Shown here: positions 26,834-35,578 of the stretch, piece by piece
Numbering within the stretch: the first letter of the stretch is position 1
Layout of the letters: every line of letters begins with the position of its first letter
NCBI GenBank assembly: GCA_963802575.1
Contig: CAWDJF010000003.1
Location: 1 to 64,000, forward strand
DNA: 64,000 nucleotides
DNA from: DATFTE01 sp963802575
GTDB lineage: Bacteria > Acidobacteriota > Terriglobia > Terriglobales > Acidobacteriaceae
Direction of reading: 5' to 3'
Translations under genes and position numbers: made by a program
The notes under the pieces: model-generated
The model's input: the letters and a program-made list of their open reading frames with translations, nothing else
Databases searched by the model: none
What the model was told of the DNA's origin: nothing

Positions 26834-27871
26834 ATGAGTGTGCTAATTCCTATGTCGACGGCCGTGGCCGAGACCACAGTTAAGTGGCTATTTATCAATG
26901 GGATGGCGCTGCCAAGCGGGCTGGCTCAAAGCCTCGCTCTGGCTGGTTTTTCGGGAGCCGTGACGATCGCGCTTGTCTTGTGGTTCCGGCGCCAACATCG
27001 GACCAGGGCTTTCGAAAAGGAGCTGGAAAAAGCGCAAGAAGTGATTCGCGATATCGGACGGGAGCGCGATCTTGCCCAGGAAGAAGTTTTCCGGCGCTTA
27101 TACGAAGAGCGCGAACTCAACAAAGAGAAAACGCAGTTCCAGGCGCAGCTGGCGGAGTATGAAAAATACGCAGCTTTGGCGCGGCTGGCTTTGGGCGCTG
27201 CCCACGAAATCAACAATCCATTGTTGGGAATCCTCTCGCATCTGGAATTGGAATTGAACATTACGACCGACCCCGAACAGCGGGCCGAGATCGAGCAGTG
27301 CATCGCTGGGGCCAAACGAATTTCCAACACGCTACGGGGACTAGTGAACTACGCGCGCCCGGGACCACTGGTTTTGAGCAAGATCAGCCTCTACCGGCTA
27401 GTGATGGACACGCTCGGATTTCTCGAAGGGCAGCCGATGCTGCGTGGAAAGGCGCTGGAGAACCACGTGCCGGCGGACCTTCCACACATCCGCGCCGATG
27501 CTAACCAGCTTTCGCAGGTGCTGATGAATTTGTTGCTGAATGCGGCCGAGGCGACTCCGGAGGGCGGCAAGATTATTATCTCCGCAAGCAAACTGACCTA
27601 CGTCGAGAGCTTAGAGATTCGCGTGAGCGATACGGGTTGCGGAATTCCTCCCGATATTCTGCAGCACGTGTTCGAGCCGTTTTTTACTACGAAAAAAGGA
27701 AAGGGCACCGGGCTGGGGCTCAGCATCAGCCAGGCCTACGTGCGGAGCCACGGGGGAGAGATGCGTGTGGACAGCGTCGTGAATCATGGAACGACGATTA
27801 CGCTGACGCTTCCGGTGCGTCAGGATTCGTCGGTAGGCGTCGGGGAGGCGGAATCGGAAGTGGTGGTTTAG
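26834..27871 (+). CDS. NtrB/ZraS-like sensor histidine kinase
   Basis: 345 residues with one hydrophobic segment (about 33-53) and a coiled-coil (about 60-110). The phosphoacceptor motif is LGAAHEINNPLLGILSHLE, and ATPase boxes are MNLLLNAAEATPEGG, VSDTGCGIP and GKGTGLGLSISQAYV. There is no PAS or large sensor domain, so the signal may reach it through the membrane segment or a partner. The next gene, 37 bases on, is a sigma-54 activator, making a two-component pair of the NtrBC/ZraSR kind. Confidence 0.9.
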   Translation: MSVLIPMSTAVAETTVKWLFINGMALPSGLAQSLALAGFSGAVTIALVLWFRRQHRTRAFEKELEKAQEVIRDIGRERDLAQEEVFRRLYEERELNKEKTQFQAQLAEYEKYAALARLALGAAHEINNPLLGILSHLELELNITTDPEQRAEIEQCIAGAKRISNTLRGLVNYARPGPLVLSKISLYRLVMDTLGFLEGQPMLRGKALENHVPADLPHIRADANQLSQVLMNLLLNAAEATPEGGKIIISASKLTYVESLEIRVSDTGCGIPPDILQHVFEPFFTTKKGKGTGLGLSISQAYVRSHGGEMRVDSVVNHGTTITLTLPVRQDSSVGVGEAESEVVV

Positions 27872-27908
27872 GGCAGACCTCGGACGTCAGCCCTCCGGAC
27901 TTCAGGCT

Positions 27909-29285
27909 ATGGCTTATTCAGTTTTGGTGGTTGACGACGAAGAACTCACACTGCGCACCATCTCGCGTGGTTTGCGGCAGGAAGGGTTCGAGGTCTTTAC
28001 CGCGGGATCAGGCGAAGACGCGCTGAAAGTTTTTCACGATGAGAAGCCTGATCTCACACTCCTCGACATCATTCTTCCCGGAATTGATGGAGTCGAAGTA
28101 TTACGGCAGTTGAAGCAAGCGAATCCCGCCGCGATTATTTTGATGATGAGCGCGTATCACCTGGTGGATCGCGCAGTGGAAGCGATGAAACTCGGCGCGT
28201 ACGACTATCTGGTCAAGCCTTTCCACTTAGCCGACATGATTGCCACAATGCACCGTGCCACCGAAATGCTCGCGTTGCGCGTGCGGGTGCGTGACACGGT
28301 GGAGTCGGCGAAAGGACGCTACGACTTCGGACGAGTCATTACGCAGAACGCGACCACGATCAAGATGCTGGAGATGTCGCGCAAGGCCGCCGAGTCGGAC
28401 CATACCACGATCTTGATTCAGGGCGAGAGTGGAACGGGCAAAGGAGTCTTCGCGAAAGCGATTCACTATGCCAGCCCTCGCGCGACCATGCCTTTGCTGG
28501 AAATCAATTGCGCGGCGCTCCCCGACAATCTGTTGGAGAGCGAACTGTTCGGTTACGAGCCCGGCGCCTTCACCGACGCGCGGCGTCGCAAAGAAGGACT
28601 GCTGGAGCGAGCTAACGGCGGAACCGTGTTTCTCGACGAAATCGGCAACATGTCGCATAGCGTGCAAGCCAAGTTGCTGCGCGTGCTCGAAGAAGGCACG
28701 TTCATGCGGCTCGGCGGAGTGCGGTTGATCAAGGTGAATGTCCGGCTGATCGCGGCGACCAACGTGAATCTGAAAGAAGCGGTGGCGCAGGGACATTTTC
28801 GCGAGGATCTTTATTACCGCCTGAATGTTGTGCCGTTGTTTCTTCCGCCGCTGCGCGACCGCAAAGAAGACGTCCTGCCCCTGGCGCTCGAAATGCTGCA
28901 GCACTTTAACCGCGAACTGAACAAGAAGTTCACGGGATTTACTCCGGCCGCGGCCGATCTGCTACAGCAGTATTCCTGGCCCGGCAATATTCGCGAACTG
29001 AAGAATGTCATTGAACGGACCATGATTCTCTCGCCGGATGGCGACATCGACGCTGCCTACTTGCCCGAGGAGATTCGAGATCACACGGTGGAGGAGCGGC
29101 CGGGAGTGCTCACTCCATCCGACATCTCTCCCACCGGAAACCAGTTTGTGAGCTTACGGGAGATGGAAGATCTCTATATCGAGCAGGTTCTCGCCGCGAC
29201 CGGACACAACAAGACACACGCCTGCCGCATTCTGGGAATCCATCCCACGTCTCTGTTGAGAAGAATGAAGAAAGAGAAGGTCTAG
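27909..29285 (+). CDS. Sigma-54-dependent response regulator (NtrC family)
   Basis: 458 residues: receiver (Asp53 in LLDIILPG, Lys in DYLVKPF), AAA+ domain with Walker A GESGTGKG and sensor segments (GNMSHSVQAKLLRVLEEG, YYRLNVVPLFLPPLRDRKED), and a Fis-type helix-turn-helix (NKTHACRILGIHPTSLLRRM). The sigma-54 contact loop, normally GAFTGA, reads GAFTDA here. That loop is required for open-complex formation in most activators, so the change may weaken sigma-54 activation or mark a sigma-70-type regulator. It pairs with the kinase directly upstream. Confidence 0.92.
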   Translation: MAYSVLVVDDEELTLRTISRGLRQEGFEVFTAGSGEDALKVFHDEKPDLTLLDIILPGIDGVEVLRQLKQANPAAIILMMSAYHLVDRAVEAMKLGAYDYLVKPFHLADMIATMHRATEMLALRVRVRDTVESAKGRYDFGRVITQNATTIKMLEMSRKAAESDHTTILIQGESGTGKGVFAKAIHYASPRATMPLLEINCAALPDNLLESELFGYEPGAFTDARRRKEGLLERANGGTVFLDEIGNMSHSVQAKLLRVLEEGTFMRLGGVRLIKVNVRLIAATNVNLKEAVAQGHFREDLYYRLNVVPLFLPPLRDRKEDVLPLALEMLQHFNRELNKKFTGFTPAAADLLQQYSWPGNIRELKNVIERTMILSPDGDIDAAYLPEEIRDHTVEERPGVLTPSDISPTGNQFVSLREMEDLYIEQVLAATGHNKTHACRILGIHPTSLLRRMKKEKV

Positions 29286-29395
29286 GCTTCAGGCTTCAGG
29301 CGTCAGGCTTCAGGCGTCACGCCGGAGCCGAAGCGTGAAGTCCGATGCCAGAAGCCTGAAGCCCCGGTGCCTGAAGCCTGATGCCTGAAGCCCGC
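29286..29395. repeat. Heptamer tandem repeat, two facing arrays
   Basis: Units GGCTTCA/GGCGTCA repeat at period 7 on the left, then reverse-complement-type units (GCCTGAA, GCCTGAT) on the right. The two arrays could pair. They fill the gap before mltG. Confidence 0.85.
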
Positions 29396-29459
29396 ACTTT
29401 GGCTGTACTCCTCCTGGCTACTGGGCGTGGGAAAAACATCATCTAAACTACTGAGAAAC

Positions 29460-30437
29460 ATGCGCACCTTCTTCGTATTGGTCTTGATCGCCGCTCTTGG
29501 GGTGGGCGGATGGCTGGCGTGGGCGCTCAAATCGCCGGTGACGCCGGATGGGCAGAAGTTCGTCATGCTGCGTCCGGGATATTCCACGCGGCGGGTTGCG
29601 AAAGAGTTGAAGTCGCAAGGCATCATTCGTAGCGCAGACGCTTTCCTTCTCTGGCACTACTTCCATCGCAATCGATCTGCGAAGGCCGGAGAATATTTAT
29701 TCGAGAAGCCGGCGAATGCGATTGAGGTCTACGATCGTCTGGCGCGCGGTGATATCTACGTGCACACCGTCGTCATTCCCGAGGGCTTCACCATGTTCGA
29801 CATCGCCCAAGCCATGCAGGACGCGGGACTGGGCACTCGCGAAGATTTTCTGAAGATTGCCATGACGGAGACTTCGTTGATTACTGACCTCGCCCCGAAC
29901 GCGAAGAGTCTCGAAGGTTACCTCTTTCCCAATACCTACGAGTTCACGCGGACAGAAAGCATGCACGACATGGTTGCCATGATGGTCAAGCAATTTCGAC
30001 AGGTGGCGCAAGAGATCGGATTAAACACCGACGTCGAGAAGACGGTGACCATGGCATCGATCATCGAGAAAGAAACGGCAGCGCCGGATGAAAGGCCTTT
30101 AGTGGCCAGCGTGTATTACAACCGGCTGGCAAAGAATATGGCGCTGCAGGCCGATCCCAGCGTGATCTATGCGGAGTTGCTGGACGGCAGCTATGGCGGC
30201 GCGCTGCATCATGCCGACATGCAATTCGATTCTCCCTACAACACATATCGCCATTCGGGATTGCCGCCGGGGCCAATTGGAAACCCGGGAAAAACTTCGT
30301 TGGGAGCCGCCATGCATCCGGCGGAGACGCACTATTACTATTTCGTGGCCGATGGCGCCGGACACCACAAGTTTGCGCAGGATCTGGAAGAGCACAACAA
30401 GAATGTAGCTGCGTATCGGAAGGCAATGGCCAGGTAA
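29460..30437 (+). CDS. mltG: Endolytic murein transglycosylase MltG
   Basis: Cleaves nascent peptidoglycan strands and is thought to terminate glycan elongation. From the ATG at 29460 the protein has 325 residues. An N-terminal membrane helix (FFVLVLIAALGVGGWLAWAL) is followed by a LysM-like segment and the YceG domain. The catalytic glutamate lies in ASIIEKETA, followed by SVYYNRL, LQADPSVIYAE and SPYNTYRHSGLPPGPIGNPG. An in-frame GTG lies 33 bases upstream. In many bacteria mltG precedes ruvX or tmk; here it stands alone. Confidence 0.93.
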   Translation: MRTFFVLVLIAALGVGGWLAWALKSPVTPDGQKFVMLRPGYSTRRVAKELKSQGIIRSADAFLLWHYFHRNRSAKAGEYLFEKPANAIEVYDRLARGDIYVHTVVIPEGFTMFDIAQAMQDAGLGTREDFLKIAMTETSLITDLAPNAKSLEGYLFPNTYEFTRTESMHDMVAMMVKQFRQVAQEIGLNTDVEKTVTMASIIEKETAAPDERPLVASVYYNRLAKNMALQADPSVIYAELLDGSYGGALHHADMQFDSPYNTYRHSGLPPGPIGNPGKTSLGAAMHPAETHYYYFVADGAGHHKFAQDLEEHNKNVAAYRKAMAR

Positions 30438-30471
30438 AGCGGTCGCTGGGCGCCGGTCGTGGGTCGCCGGA

Positions 30472-30831
30472 CTACGCTACTTTGAAGGAATTGACGAGAC
30501 CGTTCAGCATTTTGGCGGTGTCTCCGACCATTCTCTTCAAGTTCTCACTCCGCTCCGGGCTGAGGTAGCCGAGGCGAGTTGCCAGAATCACTTGTGTTTC
30601 CAGTTCGAGAAGCGATCCCCGAGCATTGAAGAGAAAGCGAACAAGTTCCTTGTTCGAGAAACGTCCTTTGCCCTCGGCGATATTGCTTGGGACGGATACC
30701 GCCGCTCTTCGCATTTGAGATGTCAGGCCGTAGACTTCTTCGCGAGGAAAGCCGCGAGTAGATTGATAAACCTCGAAGGCCAAATCCATCGCGTTTTGCC
30801 ATACTCTTAGGTCAGAAAATGCCGTGCTCAT
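30472..30831 (-). CDS. Four-helix-bundle protein (23S rRNA intervening-sequence type)
   Basis: 119 residues with the family pattern FSDLRVWQNAMDLAFEVYQ, FPREEVYGLTSQMRRAAVSV, PSNIAEGKGR, FLFNARGSLLELETQVILA and ENLKRMVGDTAKMLNGL. Members were first seen in intervening sequences of 23S rRNA genes but are common as free-standing genes of unknown role. They often lie near repeats, as here. It is the only minus-strand gene between 22.8 and 54 kb, suggesting insertion into an otherwise collinear region. Confidence 0.9.
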   Translation of the reverse strand: MSTAFSDLRVWQNAMDLAFEVYQSTRGFPREEVYGLTSQMRRAAVSVPSNIAEGKGRFSNKELVRFLFNARGSLLELETQVILATRLGYLSPERSENLKRMVGDTAKMLNGLVNSFKVA

Positions 30832-31029
30832 GATGTGGCGTCTCCAACTTGAGACTACTCAACCGAGCGTGTAACACACGGTGACGGTCGTCACCTCACA
30901 AAACGACGTTCCCGTCGGATTTCCGGCGGCCCGCGACCGACGCCCGGCGACCGCCTCAACGCGCTATACTCACCTTTTCCCTCAATCTCGGGGAATCCTG
31001 GGAGAGAGTTGGGGAATCCAACCTTGCTC

Positions 31030-31960
31030 ATGCGCCGTTTCAGGGTATACCGGATTTTTCTGACATTTCTGGTAGTGCTGCCCCTCACGGGGTGTCTTTT
31101 TCGCTCACGCAAAGTCGAGCAGCAGTACAGTACCGCGCCGCTCAAGGCCGCCACCCAGCAGGACTCTGATCAGCTACATCAACGCCCAGGCTTCCAAAAT
31201 TCAGACCATGCAAGCCACGGTGGACATCGATACGTCCGTCGGGGGAGTGAAGAAAGGGAAGGTCACAGACTTCCAGCAGATTCGCGGATATGTGCTGGCG
31301 CGCAAGCCGGCGATGTTGCGCATGGTGGGATTAATGCCAATTGTTCGCAACCGTGCGTTTGACATGGTCAGTGACGGAACTGAGTTCAAGTTGTGGATTC
31401 CCACCAAGAACCGCTTCATCATCGGCCGGAACGATGTGGGTACGCCGAATCCGCAACAGCCGATGGAAAATATACGTCCGCAGCAGATCTATGAAGCCCT
31501 GTTGATTCCTGAAATCGATCCGCAGCACGAAATCGCGATCATGCAGAACGATTTTGAGGTCGTGGACGACGCCAAGAAACATAAGGTCGAGCAGCCGGAT
31601 TACGAGATCGAAGTCATCCGCAAAGGTGAGCACGGCTGGTTCCTGGCTAACAAGTACGTGTTTAGCCGGACCGATCTTCTGCCGCACCGCCAGTTTGTTT
31701 ACGACCAGAACGGAAACCTCACCAGCAAGGTGCGCTATGACGATTACAAGGAGTACAACGGCATCAACTTCGCTTCGCAGATCGAAATCTGGCGTCCGCA
31801 AGAGGAGTACGACATCACGCTGACGATGGTGAAGTTGGAATTGAACCAGCCTCTGCCGGATGACAAGTTCGCGCTCGAGCAACCTGCGGGCGCCGAAGTC
31901 GTGCGTCTCGACCAGCCTCGGAACCCTCCGCCTGGATCGAAGGGCGGAGATGGGCACTAG
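31030..31960 (+). pseudogene. LolA/LolB-like outer-membrane lipoprotein, one frameshift
   Basis: The N-terminus MRRFRVYRIFLTF has a hydrophobic run ending in the lipobox LTGC, so the mature protein would be lipid-anchored. The frame breaks at about 31165: dropping one T turns the sequence into LISYINAQASKIQTMQATVD and continues the domain. The body (ARKPAMLRMVGLMP, FKLWIPTKNRFIIG, YEIEVIRK, DYKEYNGINFASQIEIWRP) resembles LolA-fold or DUF4292-type lipoproteins that carry acyl chains. The next gene is an ABC permease of the MacB/LolC type, so a role in envelope lipid transport is possible. The indel may be an assembly error. Confidence 0.75.
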
Positions 31961-32000
31961 CCAGTACCCAGTACCCAGTACCTAGTATCCAGTACCCAGT
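31961..32000. repeat. Heptamer tandem repeat (CAGTACC type)
   Basis: Five degenerate units of CAGTACC (CAGTACC, CAGTACC, TAGTATC and similar) fill the gap between the lipoprotein and ABC permease genes. Confidence 0.9.
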
Positions 32001-32029
32001 TAAAACGAACGGCCTGTTAGCATCTTTCT

Positions 32030-33136
32030 ATGATGAACAAGATGATTGTGGCGAATCTGGTGCATCGACCGATACGGTCGCTGATCAGCGTGATTGCGAT
32101 TGCGCTGGAGGTGACGCTGATTCTGCTGATCGTGGGACTTTCGATGGGGATGCTCAACGACACTCGAGCGCGCCAGGCTGGGATTGGCGCCGATGTCATC
32201 GTGATGCCGCCGGGATCATCGTTCATCGTAGGCCTGACGGGCGCGCCCATGCCCATCAAGGTCGGAGACGTGTTGGCCAAGCTGCCGCATGTGGCCGTGG
32301 TGGCTCCAGTGGTGACCACAGTCTCAACGCAAGGGGCACTGGAAGTGATCGCAGGAATCGATCCAGCGAGCTATCAGAAGCTTTCAGGTCCGTTCAATTT
32401 CATCAGCGGCGGTCCTTTTCAGGGACCGGATGATGTTCTGGTGGACGATTTGTTTGCGCGTGCGAAGCGCGTCGGCGTGGGGGACTCCGTCGAAATTCTG
32501 AATCACAACTTCCGCATTGCAGGTGTGGTAGAGCAGGGCAAAGGGGCACGGAAGTTTCTTCAGTTAAGCGTGCTGCAAGACCTGATAGGGGCGCAGAACA
32601 AAGCTTCGATCTTTTACATCAAGGCCGACAGTCCCAATAATGCAGATGCGATCGTGGACGAGATCAAACACGTGCCGGGAATGGAAAAATATGTCGCGTC
32701 TTCGATGGCGTATTACCTGTCGATGATGACGCCGAGCCACTATCCCGGACTGTCGACATTCATCAACGTGGTGATTGGGATCTCGGTGATTATCGGCTTC
32801 ATCGTGATTTTCCAGGCGATGTATGCGGCGGTGATGGAGCGAACCCGCGAGATCGGAATTCTGAAATCCATCGGGGCGTCGAAGCTCTACATCGTGAATG
32901 CGATTTTGCGAGAGACCATTCTGCTGACGCTGGCCGGCGTTCTGGTGGGAGTCATTTTCAGCCTGGCGGTGCGTGCGGGAATTGTCCATCGCCTGCCGAC
33001 GTTACAGGTGGTTGTTACCGGAGATTTGATCGTGAAAGCTACAATCATCGCCGTCGCAGGGGCGATTCTGGGGGCACTCTATCCAGCTTTCAAAGCCGCA
33101 CAGAAGGACCCGATCGACGCGCTGGCATACGAATAA
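32030..33136 (+). CDS. ABC transporter permease (MacB/DevC-like, FtsX fold)
   Basis: 368 residues: one N-terminal membrane helix (SLISVIAIALEVTLILLIVGL), a large periplasmic domain (about 45-250), then three helices (FINVVIGISVIIGFIVIFQAM, LLTLAGVLVGVIFSL, AIVAVAGAILGAL-like). The motif MERTREIGILKSIGASK marks the FtsX/MacB class, which uses mechanotransmission rather than classic import. No ATPase gene is adjacent, so the partner must be encoded elsewhere. The upstream LolA-like lipoprotein hints at lipid or lipoprotein export. Confidence 0.85.
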   Translation: MMNKMIVANLVHRPIRSLISVIAIALEVTLILLIVGLSMGMLNDTRARQAGIGADVIVMPPGSSFIVGLTGAPMPIKVGDVLAKLPHVAVVAPVVTTVSTQGALEVIAGIDPASYQKLSGPFNFISGGPFQGPDDVLVDDLFARAKRVGVGDSVEILNHNFRIAGVVEQGKGARKFLQLSVLQDLIGAQNKASIFYIKADSPNNADAIVDEIKHVPGMEKYVASSMAYYLSMMTPSHYPGLSTFINVVIGISVIIGFIVIFQAMYAAVMERTREIGILKSIGASKLYIVNAILRETILLTLAGVLVGVIFSLAVRAGIVHRLPTLQVVVTGDLIVKATIIAVAGAILGALYPAFKAAQKDPIDALAYE

Positions 33137-33237
33137 CCGGCGTCGGGCTACGGGCATCAGGCGTCCGCAAAACCTGCATAAATCCTGATTTATGACGCTT
33201 CCGCGGGCCGTTAGAGATCGGTAAGGTGCGGAATCCA

Positions 33238-33267
33238 TTGACATTTCTTGACGGGCTACGTTATCTT
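33238..33267 (+). promoter_or_regulatory. Probable sigma-70 promoter of rplM-rpsI
   Basis: TTGACA at 33238-33243 is followed after 18 bases by TATCTT at 33262-33267. This leaves a leader of about 100 bases before rplM, long enough for ribosomal-protein autoregulation, though I see no specific structure to prove it. Confidence 0.55.
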
Positions 33268-33374
33268 TAAAGCTTCGGAAGTACTGCGGTTGCCCGCCTG
33301 ATACCTCAACGCTTTCCGCGATGAGGAGAAACTCAGCGGTCTTCTTTGCTTTTTTTATTTCTGGGAGATTCGTA

Positions 33375-33815
33375 ATGTCAACCTATTTCCCCAAAGAGGG
33401 GGAAATTGCGCGCAAGTGGTACGTCGTGGATGCTGACGGGCAAACGCTCGGACGGTTGGCCTCACAGGTCGCTCGCATCCTCATGGGTAAAGAAAATCCG
33501 CAATACACGCCGTTCATCGATACCGGCGATCACGTGATCGTGATCAACGCCGACAAGGTGAAGACGACGGGTATGAAAGCGGAGCAGAAGTCGTATCAGC
33601 ACTACACCGGTTATCCGGGTGGATTGCGGAACGAGGACTACCGCGAGCGTCTGGCGCGGAAGCCCGAAATGATTATCGAAGAGGCGGTTTCGCGCATGCT
33701 TCCCAAATCAAAAATGGGCAAGCAGATGTTCACCAAGCTGAAGGTCTATCGTGGCGACAAACATCCCCACGAGGCGCAGAAGCCGGAAGCGAAGCAGCTC
33801 GAAGTACGAGCGTAA
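33375..33815 (+). CDS. rplM: 50S ribosomal protein L13
   Basis: 146 residues with WYVVDADGQTLGRLASQVA, LMGKENPQYTPFIDTGDHVI, YQHYTGYPGGLR and VSRMLPKSKMGKQMF. The ATG at 33375 has GGGAG eight bases upstream; an in-frame extension to 33321 is not family-like. It is followed by rpsI, the usual L13-S9 operon. Confidence 0.97.
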   Translation: MSTYFPKEGEIARKWYVVDADGQTLGRLASQVARILMGKENPQYTPFIDTGDHVIVINADKVKTTGMKAEQKSYQHYTGYPGGLRNEDYRERLARKPEMIIEEAVSRMLPKSKMGKQMFTKLKVYRGDKHPHEAQKPEAKQLEVRA

Positions 33816-33890
33816 GAGTTTCAGAATTCTTTGAAAGGTCAGATGCACCGCGTTGGCTGAATGCTGACGGCTGAGTGCTGATAGCTAAAA

Positions 33891-34286
33891 ATGGCTGAAT
33901 TGGTTCAATACTACGGAACGGGACGCCGCAAGACGGCGATTGCCCGCGTGTATCTGCGTCCTGGAAGCGGCGAGTTCAAAGTAAACGGCAAGCCCTTCGA
34001 GGTTTACTTCGTGACTGAGTCTCAGCGGGTCAGCGCGAAACAGCCGCTGGCACTGACTGAGTCGACGGGTTCGTTCAACGTGGTCGCGCGGGTTTCGGGC
34101 GGCGGCGTAAATGGACAGGCTGACGCCGTGAAGCTTGGCATCGCCCGCGCCCTCATGCAGTTCAATCTTGAACTGCGCAAGAAGTTGAAAGCTGAGGGTA
34201 TGGTGACGCGCGATTCCCGCGCCAAAGAGCGCAAGAAGTACGGCCAGAAGGGCGCGCGCAAGCGGTTCCAGTATTCGAAGCGGTAA
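33891..34286 (+). CDS. rpsI: 30S ribosomal protein S9
   Basis: 131 residues with YYGTGRRKTAIARVYLRPGSG, GGGVNGQADAVKLGIARAL and the universal C-terminal KRFQYSKR that reaches the P site. It lies 75 bases after rplM across a short heptamer repeat (33854-33887). No strong Shine-Dalgarno site is visible: the repeat ends just before the ATG. Confidence 0.97.
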   Translation: MAELVQYYGTGRRKTAIARVYLRPGSGEFKVNGKPFEVYFVTESQRVSAKQPLALTESTGSFNVVARVSGGGVNGQADAVKLGIARALMQFNLELRKKLKAEGMVTRDSRAKERKKYGQKGARKRFQYSKR

Positions 34287-34288
34287 TG

Positions 34289-34351
34289 CGAGTACCCAGT
34301 ACTCAGTAGCCAGTACCCAGCACTGGGTACTGACAACTGGGTACTGGCAAC
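34289..34351. repeat. Heptamer tandem repeat with inverted arms
   Basis: AGTACCC-type units are followed by GGGTACT-type units, so the two halves are complementary and could fold into a hairpin downstream of rpsI. Confidence 0.85.
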
Positions 34352-34459
34352 AGATTTTTAGGTGTTCAATTCTTCCCGTGCCTCGTGCGCGGGGACGGGA
34401 ATGGCAATCCGGAGCAGCCGCAAGGTGAGCGCCGGATGCAGACCAAACAAGGAGGTTGA

Positions 34460-35359
34460 TTGGCTAACATCACCATGAAGGAGTTGCTCGAAGCGGGCGT
34501 TCACTTCGGGCATCAGACCAAGCGCTGGAATCCCAAGATGAAGGAATTCATCTTCGGAGAGCGCAACGGGATTTACATCATCGATTTGCAGAAGACGCTG
34601 AAGATGTTCAAAGAAGCGTCGAAATTTGTGACCGACCTGGCAGCCGATGGGCGGATTGTGCTCTTCGTGGGCACCAAGCGCCAGGCACAGGATGCGATCG
34701 CCGAAGAAGCGACACGCTGCGGCGGCTACTACGTCAACCAGCGCTGGCTGGGTGGACTGCTCACCAACTGGGTGACCGTGCAGAAGTCGGTAAAGCGGCT
34801 CAAGGAACTCGATGAGATGGCCACAGATGGCCGCTACGAGTTGCTGCCGAAAAAGGAAGTTATCAAACTGGAGCGCGAACGCAAGCACCTGCAGGCCAAC
34901 CTGGCCGGCATTAAGAACATGAACCGCTTGCCTGACGCGATCTTTGTGATCGATTCGAACAAGGAACAGATTGCAGTGCGCGAAGCGCGCAAGCTGGGCA
35001 TTCCGGTGGTCGCCGTGGTTGACACCAATTGCGACCCCAGCGAAGTGGACTATGTGATTCCAGGCAACGACGACGCGCTGCGCGCGATTCGCCTGTTCGC
35101 CTCGAAGATTGCGGATTCGGTGGTGGAAGGTTCGCAGGTCGCGACTGACAAGCAGACTGCGGACCTGGCGGCGATGGCGGGTGCGGCGCGCGAAGCGCAG
35201 GCAACTGCCGACGCGGCCGCTGAAAACGGCGAAGCGCCTGCGGACGCCAGCACGGAAGACATCAGCATGGAAGACGTGCTCGGTGGTAGCGTACGCAAGG
35301 CTCCGGCCGCTGCGGCGGAAGACACCGATGTGCCGCAAGTGGAGACGCAAACGCACTAG
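34460..35359 (+). CDS. rpsB: 30S ribosomal protein S2
   Basis: 299 residues beginning MANITMKELLEAGVHFGHQ from a TTG at 34460 with AGGAGG just upstream. The conserved N-terminus supports this unusual start over the ATG at 34475. Other motifs are WNPKMKEFIFGERNGIYIIDL, FVGTKRQAQDAIAEEA and VNQRWLGGLLTNW. The last 70 or so residues are an acidic, Ala-rich extension beyond the typical S2 domain. It heads the rpsB-tsf-pyrH-frr cluster. Confidence 0.97.
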   Translation: MANITMKELLEAGVHFGHQTKRWNPKMKEFIFGERNGIYIIDLQKTLKMFKEASKFVTDLAADGRIVLFVGTKRQAQDAIAEEATRCGGYYVNQRWLGGLLTNWVTVQKSVKRLKELDEMATDGRYELLPKKEVIKLERERKHLQANLAGIKNMNRLPDAIFVIDSNKEQIAVREARKLGIPVVAVVDTNCDPSEVDYVIPGNDDALRAIRLFASKIADSVVEGSQVATDKQTADLAAMAGAAREAQATADAAAENGEAPADASTEDISMEDVLGGSVRKAPAAAAEDTDVPQVETQTH

Positions 35360-35436
35360 AGCAGACGTCGGACTTCAGACCTCGGACGTCAGCAAAACAA
35401 CCGGAAGATCCCGGTTTCAGCCCCTTGAGGGAATCA

Positions 35437-35472
35437 GACCCGCGCGGGTCGTCCGGCGCGGGTCAAGTTTTA
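35437..35472 (+). terminator. Hairpin between rpsB and tsf, possible attenuator
   Basis: A perfect 9-bp stem, GACCCGCGC (35437-35445) with GCGCGGGTC (35456-35464), is followed by a short T-rich run. Its place inside a normally cotranscribed operon suggests partial termination or processing. Confidence 0.55.
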
Positions 35473-35477
35473 TAGGA

Positions 35478-35578
35478 GCGGTCGTTGGTCGTTCGTCTTT
35501 GGTCGTTCGCAAAGGCCGTAATGATCGACGTCTGAACGCAAACCAACGACGAACGACTAAAGACCAAAGACTGATTTT
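35478..35578. repeat. Heptamer repeat arrays flanking the tsf leader
   Basis: GGTCGTT-type units (35484-35511) are followed by complementary AACGACG/ACGACTA-type units (35541-35575). They form an imperfect inverted pair ending directly at the tsf start, leaving no room for a Shine-Dalgarno site. Confidence 0.8.

Noticed and set aside
30472..30831. Four-helix-bundle gene as part of a mobile rRNA intervening sequence
   Set aside because: No rRNA gene is present and the protein occurs widely as a stand-alone gene.
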